DNA of 64,000 nt from Reticulascus tulasneorum (Eukaryota > Ascomycota > Sordariomycetes > Glomerellales > Reticulascaceae): assembly GCA_001557505.1 (NCBI GenBank), contig LSAX01000002.1, forward strand, positions 186,001 through 250,000, read 5' to 3'. Made by a program: the position numbers and the translations under genes. The notes under the pieces were generated by a model, which worked only from the letters and a program-made list of their open reading frames with translations, ran no database searches and had not been told where the DNA came from. Shown piece by piece: positions 48,427 to 58,674 of the stretch (position 1 is its first letter; every line of letters begins with the position of its first letter).

Positions 48427-49299
48427 TCAAAGCTTACTATCCTTCCACACCGCTTTCCTCTTCTCCACAAAGCTCAAGACCCCTTCCCGCATGTTTTCCC
48501 CAGCTTCCATGTCCCTGTATATGCCAGCATCAACCTCCAGTGTCGCCTTCTGTGGCCCGACTGCCTCCCACCCCGTCATCAGCCCCTCTCGACTGACAAT
48601 CACCGCATCCGGTGAGTTCGCCGCGATTGCACCCGCCGCCCCTAGCGCCACCTCCAGCAACTTCTCCTTCGGAGCGACCTGATTCACGAGCCCCCAGGCA
48701 AGCATCTGCTCTGCGGAGTACAGGTTTCCCACCAACGCCATCTCGGACGCTCGTTGCCTCCCCACGGACTTGATAAGCCGGGGTAGAGCGCCTGCTATGG
48801 CGACCACGCCCCGTGTCACCTCCGGGAGACCGAACTTTGCCCCTTCCGAGGCGTAGACTAGGTCTGCGTTGATCACCATCTCCATGCCACCCCCAAGACA
48901 GAGCCCATTGACGGCCGCGATGACGGGTTTCTTGCCTGTGCGGTTACTCAGGCCGCCAAAGCCACCGGTAGCTGGCCATTTTTCGCGTGAGCCCGATGGG
49001 GCGTTTGGGGATGACACTACTGGCGTGTCTGCGTTCTTGTTCCGTTCATGCCACTCCTTCAAGTCTGCACCAGCGCAGAAGCCTCGACCTGCACCGGTGA
49101 GAACAGCACAGCGGAGCCATGGCTCAGCATCGTACCATTCGTAGAGGGCCAACAGCTCGGAGTGTAGCGAGGAGGGGATGGCGTTCAGCTGGTTGGGGCG
49201 ATTGAGGGTGATCAACAGGATATGGGGCTTCGGAAATGTTATGAGAACTTGATTGATACTTGGCGGGGCAGATCCCAATTCCTTTGGTAAAGCGCCCAT
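48427..49299 (-). CDS. Enoyl-CoA hydratase/isomerase family protein, peroxisomal (PTS1)
   Basis: Single exon of 290 residues. It belongs to the crotonase superfamily: RPNQLNAIPSSLH at the N-terminus, the oxyanion-hole segments GAGRGFCAGADLKEW and IAAVNGLCLGGGMEM, and the catalytic-region GLPEVTRGVVAIAG with its conserved Glu. It is followed by LPRLIKSVGRQRASEMALVG and GLVNQVAP, all in normal spacing. The C-terminus is Asp-Ser-Lys-Leu, a canonical PTS1, so the protein is probably imported into peroxisomes and acts in fatty-acid beta-oxidation or in degradation of another acyl-CoA. An extra loop of about 20 residues (NADTPVVSSPNAPSGSREKW) separates the first oxyanion segment from the second, which is longer than usual. 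Exact substrate unknown; family and targeting are well supported. Confidence 0.93.
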   Translation of the reverse strand: MGALPKELGSAPPSINQVLITFPKPHILLITLNRPNQLNAIPSSLHSELLALYEWYDAEPWLRCAVLTGAGRGFCAGADLKEWHERNKNADTPVVSSPNAPSGSREKWPATGGFGGLSNRTGKKPVIAAVNGLCLGGGMEMVINADLVYASEGAKFGLPEVTRGVVAIAGALPRLIKSVGRQRASEMALVGNLYSAEQMLAWGLVNQVAPKEKLLEVALGAAGAIAANSPDAVIVSREGLMTGWEAVGPQKATLEVDAGIYRDMEAGENMREGVLSFVEKRKAVWKDSKL

Positions 49300-49836
49300 G
49301 ATGGCTATAGGATATCCGACTTGAATGTGAGTGTGTTCTTCGAAGTTCTCGTCGTTCTTTACGTATGATATCTTGCCAAATTAGTGCAGAAGGGTATGTG
49401 GGCGATCATGTCGCAAAATACATCACATCGAATGCCTACGAGATGTGTAGAAGCATTTTTCGGATGAGGAGCAGCTGGGAGGGCAAAAATTGATGACTTG
49501 GTCTGTCATGGATGTGTTCTGCCTCGGCTGCGGGTTAGCAGGGATATGCGGGGTACACCGTACACCTTGCTCGGTGAGCATCGGTGGATAAAGCTCAGCC
49601 ATAGAAGTCTTCATAGGGGTTTAGAGTAACAGGACAGCAAGAATTCGCGGCTTGCTCGTTCGACAAGCCATTTATGGACCTGCGACCGCTGAGCCACGGC
49701 GGAAACTAGATAAATGCTACAAGTCCGTAGACTGATCCCATAAGGTATCTTACAGATGGCAGTCCCAGCACGATGGGAGAAACAAGCCAGGAATGCGGGT
49801 AGGGATCCCATGTAAAGCAGTCTGCTCCGTAACTGG
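49300..49836. other. Intergenic region
   Basis: About 540 bp between the enoyl-CoA hydratase family gene start and the stop of the RBM25-like gene, both minus strand. No gene seen. Confidence 0.4.
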
Positions 49837-52283
49837 TTATGCCGGGAGTCCTCTCTTCTCACTTTCCGTGAAGAAGATCACCATCCTCCAAAGCTTCTTG
49901 ACCAGGTCTTCTGCCTCATCGTCCAAGGTCTGCAAAGTGTTAGTTATGCTTCTGGGTAACCGGGAATCAAGATCAGTCTTACCGGCACTAGTTCCTCCAC
50001 TAGGTCCGCAGGCTTGCTATGCTTCCTCAAGTGGTCTTCAACAACTTCAATCAGCATCTGCTCCTGCACGCCTAGGTACTCAATGATCTTCTTCTCAATG
50101 AACGGCCGAAGCTTCTCTCTGATGATGCCATCGTCCATGAATTCCCATTGCACGTTCCATTTCCATAACCCTTCCTTCTCGGAAGGTATCTCCTGCGCCA
50201 GAGCACGGACCGCGTTGCTGAGCTCCTCGTCGGTCATCTTGTCAGCGGTGGTCGTCGGCTCGAACTTGATCGGAATCAACTGCCTCTTGGTGGTGCCGTC
50301 CTGCTCCTCGTCATCGAGGAGACCTTCGACCTCGGCAATGGTGCGTCTTTGTGGCGCTGCCCGTTGGGCCTGCGCTCTTTGGGCTGCAGCACCGAGCGAC
50401 AGTTTGAATGGCTGTGGCGCCGCGACGCTCGTCTCTTGCCGTTGCTCCATTTCCTGGGCTTGCTGGTCGAGGAACGAGTCAGCCATTCCGCGGGCGCGCT
50501 CAATGTCAGCCGCTTCCCGGCGCCGTTCTCCCTCCTCGGCCCTGCGATCAGCCTCATCCCTCGCCTGCTCGTCCGCCCTCTCCAACGCTCGTTTCCTGAC
50601 CCATGCCGCGTGATCACGGTAATAAGGATGTGACTTCCGGGACGCCTCTCGCTCATCGTCCCAGTTTCTCTCCCGGTCGAGCTGCTCCTGCCTCCTCCTC
50701 TCGAAGCTCTCGTCTTCCTGTTTCTCTCGGTCTTGCTCTCGCTCCAGAGCGGCTGCCCTGGAACGTTCCCGGTTCACCCATTTCCGCTCAGCCTCCAGAT
50801 ACATCTTATCTTCTTCGGACTTTTGCTTCGCGAGTTCTCTCCGGTAGAGCTCTTCGTCGCTTGCATCCGTATCTTCGTCGTCCCGATTGATTGAGAGGTC
50901 TGTGTTGGTGATGCCGCCGTTCACAAACGTCATGGACCTTGATCCGTTCTGCCCTCTCGGACCAGATGGTGCATTCATCAGGCCACGAGGACCAACCGGG
51001 ATGCTGTTTGCATTTCCGGAGGGCGGAGAGTCGAGGCGAGATAGACGTGGGGCGCCATTCCTTTGCCGCTCCATTTCTTCGAGCTCCTCTTCTCTCTTTA
51101 GACGTTCTATATCTCGCTTGTTGCTTCGTTCTCGAAATGCGGCTATCTCCTGTGCGACGACTTCCCGCATCTCGGCTGGAATATCTGCCAGCTCATCGTC
51201 TTGTGCCAGGGGGATGTTGACGACCTCGACATTTTCGCCCATGGCTCCTGAATTGCCCATCGAAGTGTCGCCTTCTCTGTCCATTCCATTCGCGGTTTTG
51301 GGGTAGGCGAGTTCTCGGATTACCTGCTTGACTGCCGCCTTTGCTACCTGAAGCCTCGAATCCGCAGAGGAGTCGTCTCTGTTGTCCTTGTAAGATTCTA
51401 GGTATTTCAGCGAATTCGGGTCGATTGTAACCTGAAGCTTGACCATCTCAACGCCTTCAAATCCATCCCCAGAGGGGGGGCCATCTTTGGGGTCTTGTCG
51501 TTTGAGAGGCACTTCAATATCTTGTAGTATGTCGGCGGCGGTGGCAAACGATTCTGCGTCTTCAAACTGTGCGAAGCCAAACTTCTCACCCTTTCCATCC
51601 GAAAGCACTGAGGTTGCGGAGTCCCATCTTCGAATCTTACCCACGGCACTAAGAAACCTCTCAATACCGTCCTCCCCTCCCAATCCTTCTGGGATTTTCT
51701 GGATGAAGATTGTGCGGAGCTTCTCTTCGTTCGTGGGAGGGACGAGAGACTGCATGCTCTCTCTAACGGCGGCTCTTGATTGTTCGACTCCCCTGTCCAT
51801 GCCTAGTCCTGACCGCCCCCCGCCCGACATGTTCACATCGCTATCCTTTCTTCCCGACCCTCCTGGGGGTCCCGGCTTGCCACTTAAAGTTCCTAGTCGG
51901 ATAACGGGAGCGCTGAAGTTGATGTTGGGGAGGTTCGGCGGAGCTTGGAAGTTTGGCGGCAAGCCGCTTTGTCGGTTAGCTTGTGCGTTGTTGGAGTGTT
52001 GAACACCAGGTGGTGCCATTCCTGGAGCAGAGGACATGCCTGGCGGGGGACCTGGGTATTGATTAGCTAGAAACTAGACTGATGCTGTGGCAAGAGATAA
52101 TATACCTAGACCAGGCGGAGGAGCCATCCCAGGAGCCGCACTCGACCCGGGAAATCCTCCATATGTTGGAGGAGGCCCGTAAGGGTGACCTATGACAAAA
52201 ATTAGCATGAGCACGGTGAGCCACTTGCTAGATCAAGGAAGAAAGTATGGGGAAACCGCACCTCCATATGGGTTGTACGACAT
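49837..52283 (-). CDS. RBM25-like splicing factor (RRM and PWI domains)
   Basis: Nuclear RNA-binding protein of 755 residues, related to RBM25, which associates with U1 snRNP and influences splice-site choice. Exons 52283-52262, 52189-52106, 52051-49983 and 49929-49837. The first exons encode a proline/glycine-rich start (MSYNPYGG and repeated APGMAPPPG). An RRM lies around 147-215 (TIFIQKIPEGLGGEDGIERF, then FGFAQFEDAESFATA). The middle third is a long charged region of alternating Arg/Glu (RDIERLKREEELEEMERQR). The C-terminal 110 residues form a PWI domain (EGLWKWNVQWEFMDDGIIREKL, EYLGVQEQMLIEVVEDHL) completed only by the last exon. It is divergent from the mitochondrial ribosomal protein gene, about 440 bp away. 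Identification is secure at family level. Confidence 0.93.
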
Positions 52284-52725
52284 TGCTTCCTGTTAGGGAT
52301 GGCTGCGCCACCGATGAGGATGTCGATTACAATGGTGATCTGTTGATGGAAAGGCGCTCGCTTGGGGTAGCCGATCGTAAGAGGAGATTATTGGGGCGGC
52401 AAGTTGTCGGATCTTAAAGTATCTGAAGGCGTTTAAAAGTGAATGCAAACCGTCCATCAAGTAGCCCTGGACAATTTCGGTCGCGAGGCTACGAGAACAG
52501 TGGCTGTACCGCGACAGCAGCTTGATTGGTTGGCACCCCTGATTTGGTGGAGCTCTCGGAAAGTCGGCAATACTCTGATCCGCCAAAGCTTTCACCTGAC
52601 CCGCGACAGCTCGAACAGTCTTCGATCCCAGCACATCGCGACCTTGACAGTCAACCCGATCGAGCTTCAACCGGGGCATACGTGCGGAATAAGTGGCAGT
52701 GTGATTGGCTACGAATATCAATGCC
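52284..52725. other. Divergent promoter, RBM25-like / bS21m
   Basis: About 440 bp separating the two divergent starts; it presumably holds both promoters. No TATA element was noticed, as is common for housekeeping genes. Confidence 0.45.
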
Positions 52726-53433
52726 ATGTAGGATACCCCGATATGCGGCAATACCTTCACAGTTTCTAACAGGCGTAACAGGGCGTCGGAAATACGAATA
52801 GCATGCAGAACCCTCTTTCGAGGCCATCTGCCCTCAGTGTGCAATCAGTCTCTGGCGAGATCACATCTCCTGGGACAAGCCCTGTGGACCCAATCGCGCA
52901 GCTTTTCGAACTCGTCGCCATGCCGAGCGTCGGACGAACCCTACAACGCTCTACGAGGACGAAGGAAAACGATAAACCCAACCATGGCGCCTCTCATCCA
53001 AACTCCACCACCGCCACCACCGTTGTCTGTCAAGCCCTCACCCGTCGCCCAACCCGCGAAAACTGGGAGTACAACTCCCTATGATGCTGGGTCGACAACC
53101 TTCGACATCTCCAAGATAATAGCCATGGAATCGGACGAATTCTTGAAGCGACACTACCCTGTCATGCGCAAAGAACCCGAGCTCCGATTGACGCCATCCC
53201 TCGGCCGAACGGTGCATGTCCATGGCAATGTCGACATGGCACATGCTATACGGAAGTTGGAACAGCTAATCAAGCTCAACAAGGTCAAATTCATGAGCAT
53301 GCAGCAGCGATTTCATGAACGGCCCGGCCTGAAGCGCAAGAGGCTCAAGTCGTCACGCTGGAGGGTCCGATTCAGGGGCGGGTTTAACGCTGCTGTGTCG
53401 AGAGTCTTGGAATTGAAGAAGCAGGGCTGGTGA
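52726..53433 (+). CDS. MRP21: Mitochondrial ribosomal protein bS21m
   Basis: Small-subunit mitochondrial ribosomal protein. The C-terminal 75 residues carry the S21 domain: RTVHVHGNVDMAHAIRKLEQ, then a basic RFHERPGLKRKRLK and RVRFRGGFNAAVSRVLELKK. Upstream the frame is open from 52732 with no ATG until 52984, yet it reads as a good mitochondrial presequence (SEIRIACRTLFRGHLPS, then SQSRSFSNSS-like serine/arginine-rich sequence). I propose a 54-nt intron 52728-52781 (GTAGGA donor, CTAAC branch point, AACAG acceptor) that joins AT at 52726-52727 to G at 52782, creating the start codon and giving 217 residues. If that is wrong, translation would start at 52984 (MAPLIQTPPPP) and lack a presequence. 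The identity of the protein is certain; the start is inference. Confidence 0.75.
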
Positions 53434-53624
53434 TTTTGTGCCGGGGATCATTGATTAATAGTAGATGTGTGTCTGATACATAGAAGATGCAGTGTACAAC
53501 TCAGGAGAAACATTCGAGGCTCACGTCGTTCGATTAAAGCTATGAGGATTTGCAATGCATATGGGTATCTTCTGCGCTTAATTAATCAACAAGGCATTGT
53601 AGAGCAGGCCTAATCATCTACATC

Positions 53625-55918
53625 TCAAGTTCTTGTTGGCGAAGGTGCTGGGCTGGTCTTGATCTTAGGCCGCGATTTGAAAACAGCCTCGTAGTCTTCG
53701 TCCCCTCCCATGAGCACCTCCGCCACCAACGTAGGATCATCTTTGGCCATCTCCTCTTCTACCTTCGGGAAATAGCTTCCCTCCTTCCGAGCCACGCGGG
53801 ATTTGCGCTGTGATCTTCTCCTCTCCAACTGTGCTTTCTGACGAGCAGCTTCGTATCCAGCCATGCTCTTCCGTGTTCGGGCCACAAGGTCTTCGTAGCC
53901 ATCCGAGGTGTGATCGAGTCCACCGCTCGTGTCCAGAGGAGCATTGGGATTTGCCACGGATGGCCGGAGTGGCAGGGGATCAACTTCCTCCTCTTCGTCT
54001 TCGTCAGGGTCGAAATTCTTGCCGCGCGACATTCGGGCCATGGACAGTCGGGTTCGCTCCGCGAGCGAAAGGGTATGACGAGGCTTCGGTCGTTTAGTAG
54101 GAGATGGTGAGGTTTCATTCATAGATGCTAGAATTTGGTCCGCCAGCTCTTGCGTATGAGACAATGGTTTCGGAGGCGGACTTTCTGGTTGAATAACAAT
54201 CGCGGGCTCAGCTTTCCCGGGTCTTCGCGTAGGCGATTGGCCATGAGACCGAGTGGCTGTCTCTGCAGCAATGCTCGGTTCTCTCGAAGGAGACACTGGA
54301 GGGGAGGCCGATGGTTCTGGATTGGGATCTATCGAATGATCCATCGAAGGAATAATCGGTCGGCGCAACCTGTGTGTTCGGGGTGGAGCAGCCGTCGTCA
54401 ACTGATCACTATTTTCGGAACGCACCGTAACATCTTGGGCCTTCGATCCATACTCCATCGGTTTCTTCGGCGCCTCCAGTTGCAGAACGTCGTCCTCCAG
54501 CTCACTAAGCTCGGAGATAGATCCATCGGCATCGCCTACCACCGCCAGTGAAACTATCCGCGGGCGTTCAGGCTGAGGTGCCCTACGGCCGGGGCCGAAG
54601 ATGGACGTGATATCGGTCTTGGACTTTCCGACCCGCGAGAGGTCATTCTGGCAATCGTTGATAAGGCTGGAGTATTCTGCAGTCAGACGATCGATCTTTT
54701 CAAGCTGCTTCCGCGGGCTCATTCGCCCCAAATGTAAGGTCTCGTGTCCGCTAAAGTCGAGTTCAATGCCACGTTTCCGTTGTTGGGCCTGGACAGATGA
54801 CGGGAATGTCTTGTTCCTCTCCTTTCCGAACATGTTGGTCTGAAAGTCTTGCCATCGCTTGAGTCTCGCATTCTGTGTTCTTACCCGGCCATCTAGCTGC
54901 TGGAGTAATCCTTGGCCATGATCCTCCAATTCGGACAGCCTACCAGACTGAACTCGTCTCCAAACCCTGTCGAATGGGGCGGAAAGCAAACCGTCTCGGC
55001 GTGCGTTTGTGTCCCCGTATAGCAGGCTCTCCATCCATCGCTCGTTCCCAGCCCAGTTATTCCGCACCGTCCTCCAGATGTCCAATTTCGCGTCGTCCGA
55101 AAGCTGCTCTCCATTCTTCTGGCTCATATAAACCTTGATCTGTTCACGCCTCCTCACCATGCTCCTCTCCTTCAAGTCCAGAAGCTCGGCCAGATCCCGA
55201 AACTGCCTCCTTGCTCGGTTCTTCTCGCGCAATAGCTTGCCCAGAGATGCCCTATGCGCAATCGTAAGAGCCACCAACTCCGTCCTTTCACCAGTATGGC
55301 CGCGGTTCTCCAATGCTAGTTGCTGAGCAGGCACTGGGTATTCCCGTTCAACCTCAGCCACAGTAGCCACCATCTTCTTGAGTACAGCTGACGAGAAGAC
55401 AGCCAGTACCTCCTCCAACCTATCTCCTTTGCATTCATCGAGCATCGTCTTCCGAACCACGGCATCTCTACCAAGAACGCCATTCTTCTTCGCTTGTTCG
55501 AGACTTCTCAGCAACGCGGCTCGTAAATTCAAGGACTGGACCTGGTCTCGGGGCGGAAAAAAAGGCTGAAGCTTCTGCACCGTGATGCGTTAGTAACATT
55601 TGCATCTGACCGCGCTATCATCGGCACAAGACATACATTACGCGCTTCCTCAGGGTCCCAAAGCACGAACAGCTGGTACAGCATCCATTCGACACACTGT
55701 ATCCGCTTCTTTTGAACTGAGAAAGTCTGGACATTGAAATCGGGCCAATCAGGCAACGAGTCCAGATCTAGGAGACGAATATTCGTGAGAAATAACGAGA
55801 TGTTGGAGCCTATCGTGGGAGCAGCGACTGCCAACGCGGGCGGGTTTGTTGACTGGAGGGTTTTGGCACGTGTGGATCGTGATCGAGCGAGCAGCGAGTT
55901 CGGTGGCAGGTTCGCCAT
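53625..55918 (-). CDS. HAUS augmin-like complex subunit 6
   Basis: Subunit of augmin, the complex that recruits gamma-tubulin to existing microtubules to nucleate branches within the spindle. Exons 55918-55637 and 55574-53625 encode 743 residues; splicing joins LWDPEEARN to KLQPFFPPRDQVQSLNLRAA. The N-terminal HAUS6 domain covers about residues 35-320: SLFLTNIRLLDLDSLPDWPDF, KKRIQCVEWMLYQLF, KKNGVLGRDAVVRKTMLDEC, and coiled coil including EREYPVPAQQLALE. The remaining half is disordered, rich in Ser/Pro with repeated SPT-like sites and acidic clusters (DPDEDEEEEVDP), resembling a regulatory tail with many possible phosphosites. Augmin is found in some filamentous ascomycetes such as Aspergillus and absent in yeasts. 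Identification is good on the N-terminal domain; the tail is unassigned. Confidence 0.88.
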
Positions 55919-57408
55919 GGCGACATTTTGCTGTGGGGAGAGGATAGCCACAGCCAAATAACCCGAGTTGTCCAGCACAGCCCTTGCAGATGTTTGTCGG
56001 GGAAGTTGAATGCTCAGTCGCGTTACCGTAACACAACCGTGTTTGGAGTTTTGGTGGGGCAAAGAGGGCCAAGATCGTCACCGAGAAATTGTTAGTGGCG
56101 TCCGCCATCACTGCAAACCCTGAGCAAGACAATTTACAATCACCTTTAGATCAAACTTGAATTGTCCGTCGCATCGAGTACTATGTAACTGATTGTGAAT
56201 CAATCGCCTAGTTTTGACATCACAACGCCCTGTTGATCCAACCCCCATCCCTCAAAGACTGTGGCCAAGCAAACAGGTTTGAAGGATGATGGGGTGGGAA
56301 TGGGGGGGGGGTTCTTATAACGACTCTCAGATGAGCCATTCGTTGTTACCCAACCATGAGATATGCAGTTGGTCGATACATCCAATCCGTACTGATTCCA
56401 ATGAAATATGCCTTCGCATGGGCTACCAGAGGCCCCCGCCGATCATATGCAGGGACGAAATACACTTCCAACTGCATATCAGTTCCATTTCCACTCTAGG
56501 GGCGGTTCGGGACAATCCTCAGCGGTTGGTGCTGTTATTTGGGGGTGACGATCTCTCCAGGCGCTTGGGTAGTCTAGCGTCCACGATTAGCGAAGGCAGA
56601 TCAAAAGAACCTCGCACCAACGTGCAATACGTAGACTCGGACCAACGTCAAGTCGCCTTGGCATTGGACTCCCGGGTTGTGTCACGGTGCGGTCTCGAAG
56701 TCCGGCAGAATATTGGCACAGGCTATATAATCTTAGTTACGTCTGGTCACTTCCACCTCCTCACAGTTGCCAACTTCGTTGCATCTTCTTGAGCACCTAT
56801 CGAACTGGCAGGCACAGCGACAAAGCCTTTCCCAGCACCTCCGCCGTACGCAAGAGGTATGTTGCGAGCACATGATTGAACCAGGGTATGTAGTCATCCC
56901 GTGTCTTTAACAGCTCTACGGGCCTACATTGTAGAGTCTAGTGGTACACTAATCTGTTGGGCAGTCGTGCCCCCTTGGTGATCCTTTTGCCAACGCCTCC
57001 CGATGCTTAGCCAGTGGGCAAAAAGCGGCCGTGCTAGCGCGAATTCAACATGGATGAGATTGAATTTGCTATCGGGCTGGTCGAGATAGTCCCCCAGACG
57101 TCCTCGATATGGACGATTCCCCCAGTAGCCATAATGATAACCTAGACGCCAGTCCCAATGAGTTTTAGGTAACCCCTCCCCACCTTCCCTCCAAAGATGA
57201 TTTGTTTTCGTTTGCTTCGCTTCGCCCGCGAACGGGTTCGTACCGAGGGTATTACCTCCACTGAAATATCCAATTCGTCAAGCCATATCCCCATCCTACA
57301 CACCAGCCGCTCAATGGTAGGAGCCGATATCTCGCCGGGCCAAGTGATCGCGACAGAGATGAAGTGAAGGACGGCCCCAAACAACACGCCATCCACAGGT
57401 TGTGGTCC
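55919..57408. other. Gene-free stretch
   Basis: About 1.5 kb between HAUS6 and the cysteine-rich protein gene. A 168-codon frame at 56286-56792 has no domain, signal or conserved pattern. No repeat or RNA gene recognised. Confidence 0.45.
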
Positions 57409-58034
57409 TTAAGTCTCTTCCGGGGTTTCCACAGGCAAGATCTTGGCACAAGTCTTGCCACTGCAACCACTTGAAGGGTCCTCACACTTGCAGCTGCCGC
57501 ATGTCGCCGGCCAATCGGTCTTGAAGATGCTGCCCTGGCACCTAGAGTTTGCCTGGGGTGACGAGCAAATCTGCTGGAGTTCCTGGGTTGCGCATTCATA
57601 AATAGCCCTTCGCTCCAGGACTTCTCGTTGTTCCACGGGGACGGCCAGGGCCGATGCCGTGCCGATGATGGCAACGACGAGGAAGCTGACTGAAAACTGA
57701 TCATCGGGTTAGCGGGTGCAGCATAGTAAACGGCGAACGCATGATAGGCAGGTCGGTGAGGGAGGCAGGGGGAGCGGGCGACAGAAGCTCGGGGTCATCG
57801 TAGCTCGGGTTGGACAGTATTCTAGGTGGTGACAGGACGTCCACTAGATACATATCCGCACGAAATCCCAGAGCATATATTGATGGAGATCGGCTCATCA
57901 AGTCGGGCGGATTGGACTCGGATACTAAGAAGACACTGTGCAGGAGGGGAGGAGAGCCATGCACCCTGTTACACCTGCTGGATGGGACATTGTACGCAAC
58001 AAGCAATAATAAAATGATGATGGCATACCTTCAT
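57409..58034 (-). CDS. Small secreted cysteine-rich protein
   Basis: Two exons: 58034-58029 (just ATG AAG) and 57696-57409, separated by a 332-nt intron with a GTATGC donor and a GCTAACCC branch site near the acceptor. Without that intron the second exon has no ATG near its start. The spliced protein has 97 residues: signal peptide MKFSVSFLVVAIIGTASALA, a short pro-segment with an Arg-Arg site, and a mature part with eight cysteines. They are spread as YEC, QIC, RCQG, then a dense CGSCKC cluster and GCSGKTC. This count and length fit small secreted proteins of plant-interacting fungi and other cysteine-rich peptides, but the spacing does not match a family I can name. It lies at the edge of a 6 kb gene-poor region. 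Secretion is well supported; function unknown. Confidence 0.8.
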
Positions 58035-58264
58035 GATGGACTCTGGAACAACAGTTCTGAGACTAGTGGGTGAAAGGAAGGTGAAGAAATGGTACGAATT
58101 CTGTATTGAGAAGAGATAGTCGTCGAGCTCGTGGTAGATGTACGGCCTAGTGCGTGCGGCTGGGAGCTGGGGAGCTGGGTACCGGAGTGCTGGGTCTGAG
58201 GTATGACAGACAGTCTGCAAGTGATCGGCCACAACTCTTTCTCAAAATCGACTGAGCCGCTCTC

Positions 58265-58270
58265 TTTATA
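58265..58270 (-). promoter_or_regulatory. TATA box, cysteine-rich protein gene
   Basis: TATAAA on the minus strand about 230 bp upstream of the proposed ATG at 58034, within a CT-rich leader. Position is compatible with the two-exon model. Confidence 0.4.
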
Positions 58271-58633
58271 AGTCCAAGCGATTCCTCATTCTCGGTTTCG
58301 ATTTCCCGGTTCAGAGCTTGGAGACAGGGAGCCTGGAAATGAAGGCAAGAGGGAAAAAAGGCTTGGGATAGCGTGGAGTTATGGGACCATTGGTGGCGTC
58401 GTGTGTTGATGGGGGATTATGCTTCTGATGTTGCAGTGCTAAGGTCGGTCGTACGGTAGCTCGGCCAGTGGAGAAGGAGATGATTTCTTGGAGCGGGCTA
58501 GCGACTTTTGAACAAGCTGGAACCAGGAGGGGGGCCACCGTGGAGGAATGGCTTGGTTGCTTGGAAGTCAAAGCCGAGAAGGAGGGGGAACCACTTGCGA
58601 GGTTCTGGGGTGTGTGTAATCCGAATCTGACCA

Positions 58634-58674
58634 TGTGGTGTGTGTGTGGTGTGTGTGTGTGTGCGTGTGTGTGT
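58634..58674. repeat. Imperfect GT microsatellite
   Basis: About 41 nt of GT repeats interrupted by extra G and one C. It lies 600 bp upstream of the cysteine-rich protein gene. Confidence 0.85.

Noticed and set aside
56286..56792. 168-codon frame upstream of the cysteine-rich gene
   Set aside because: No family resemblance; includes a long G run in its first codons.
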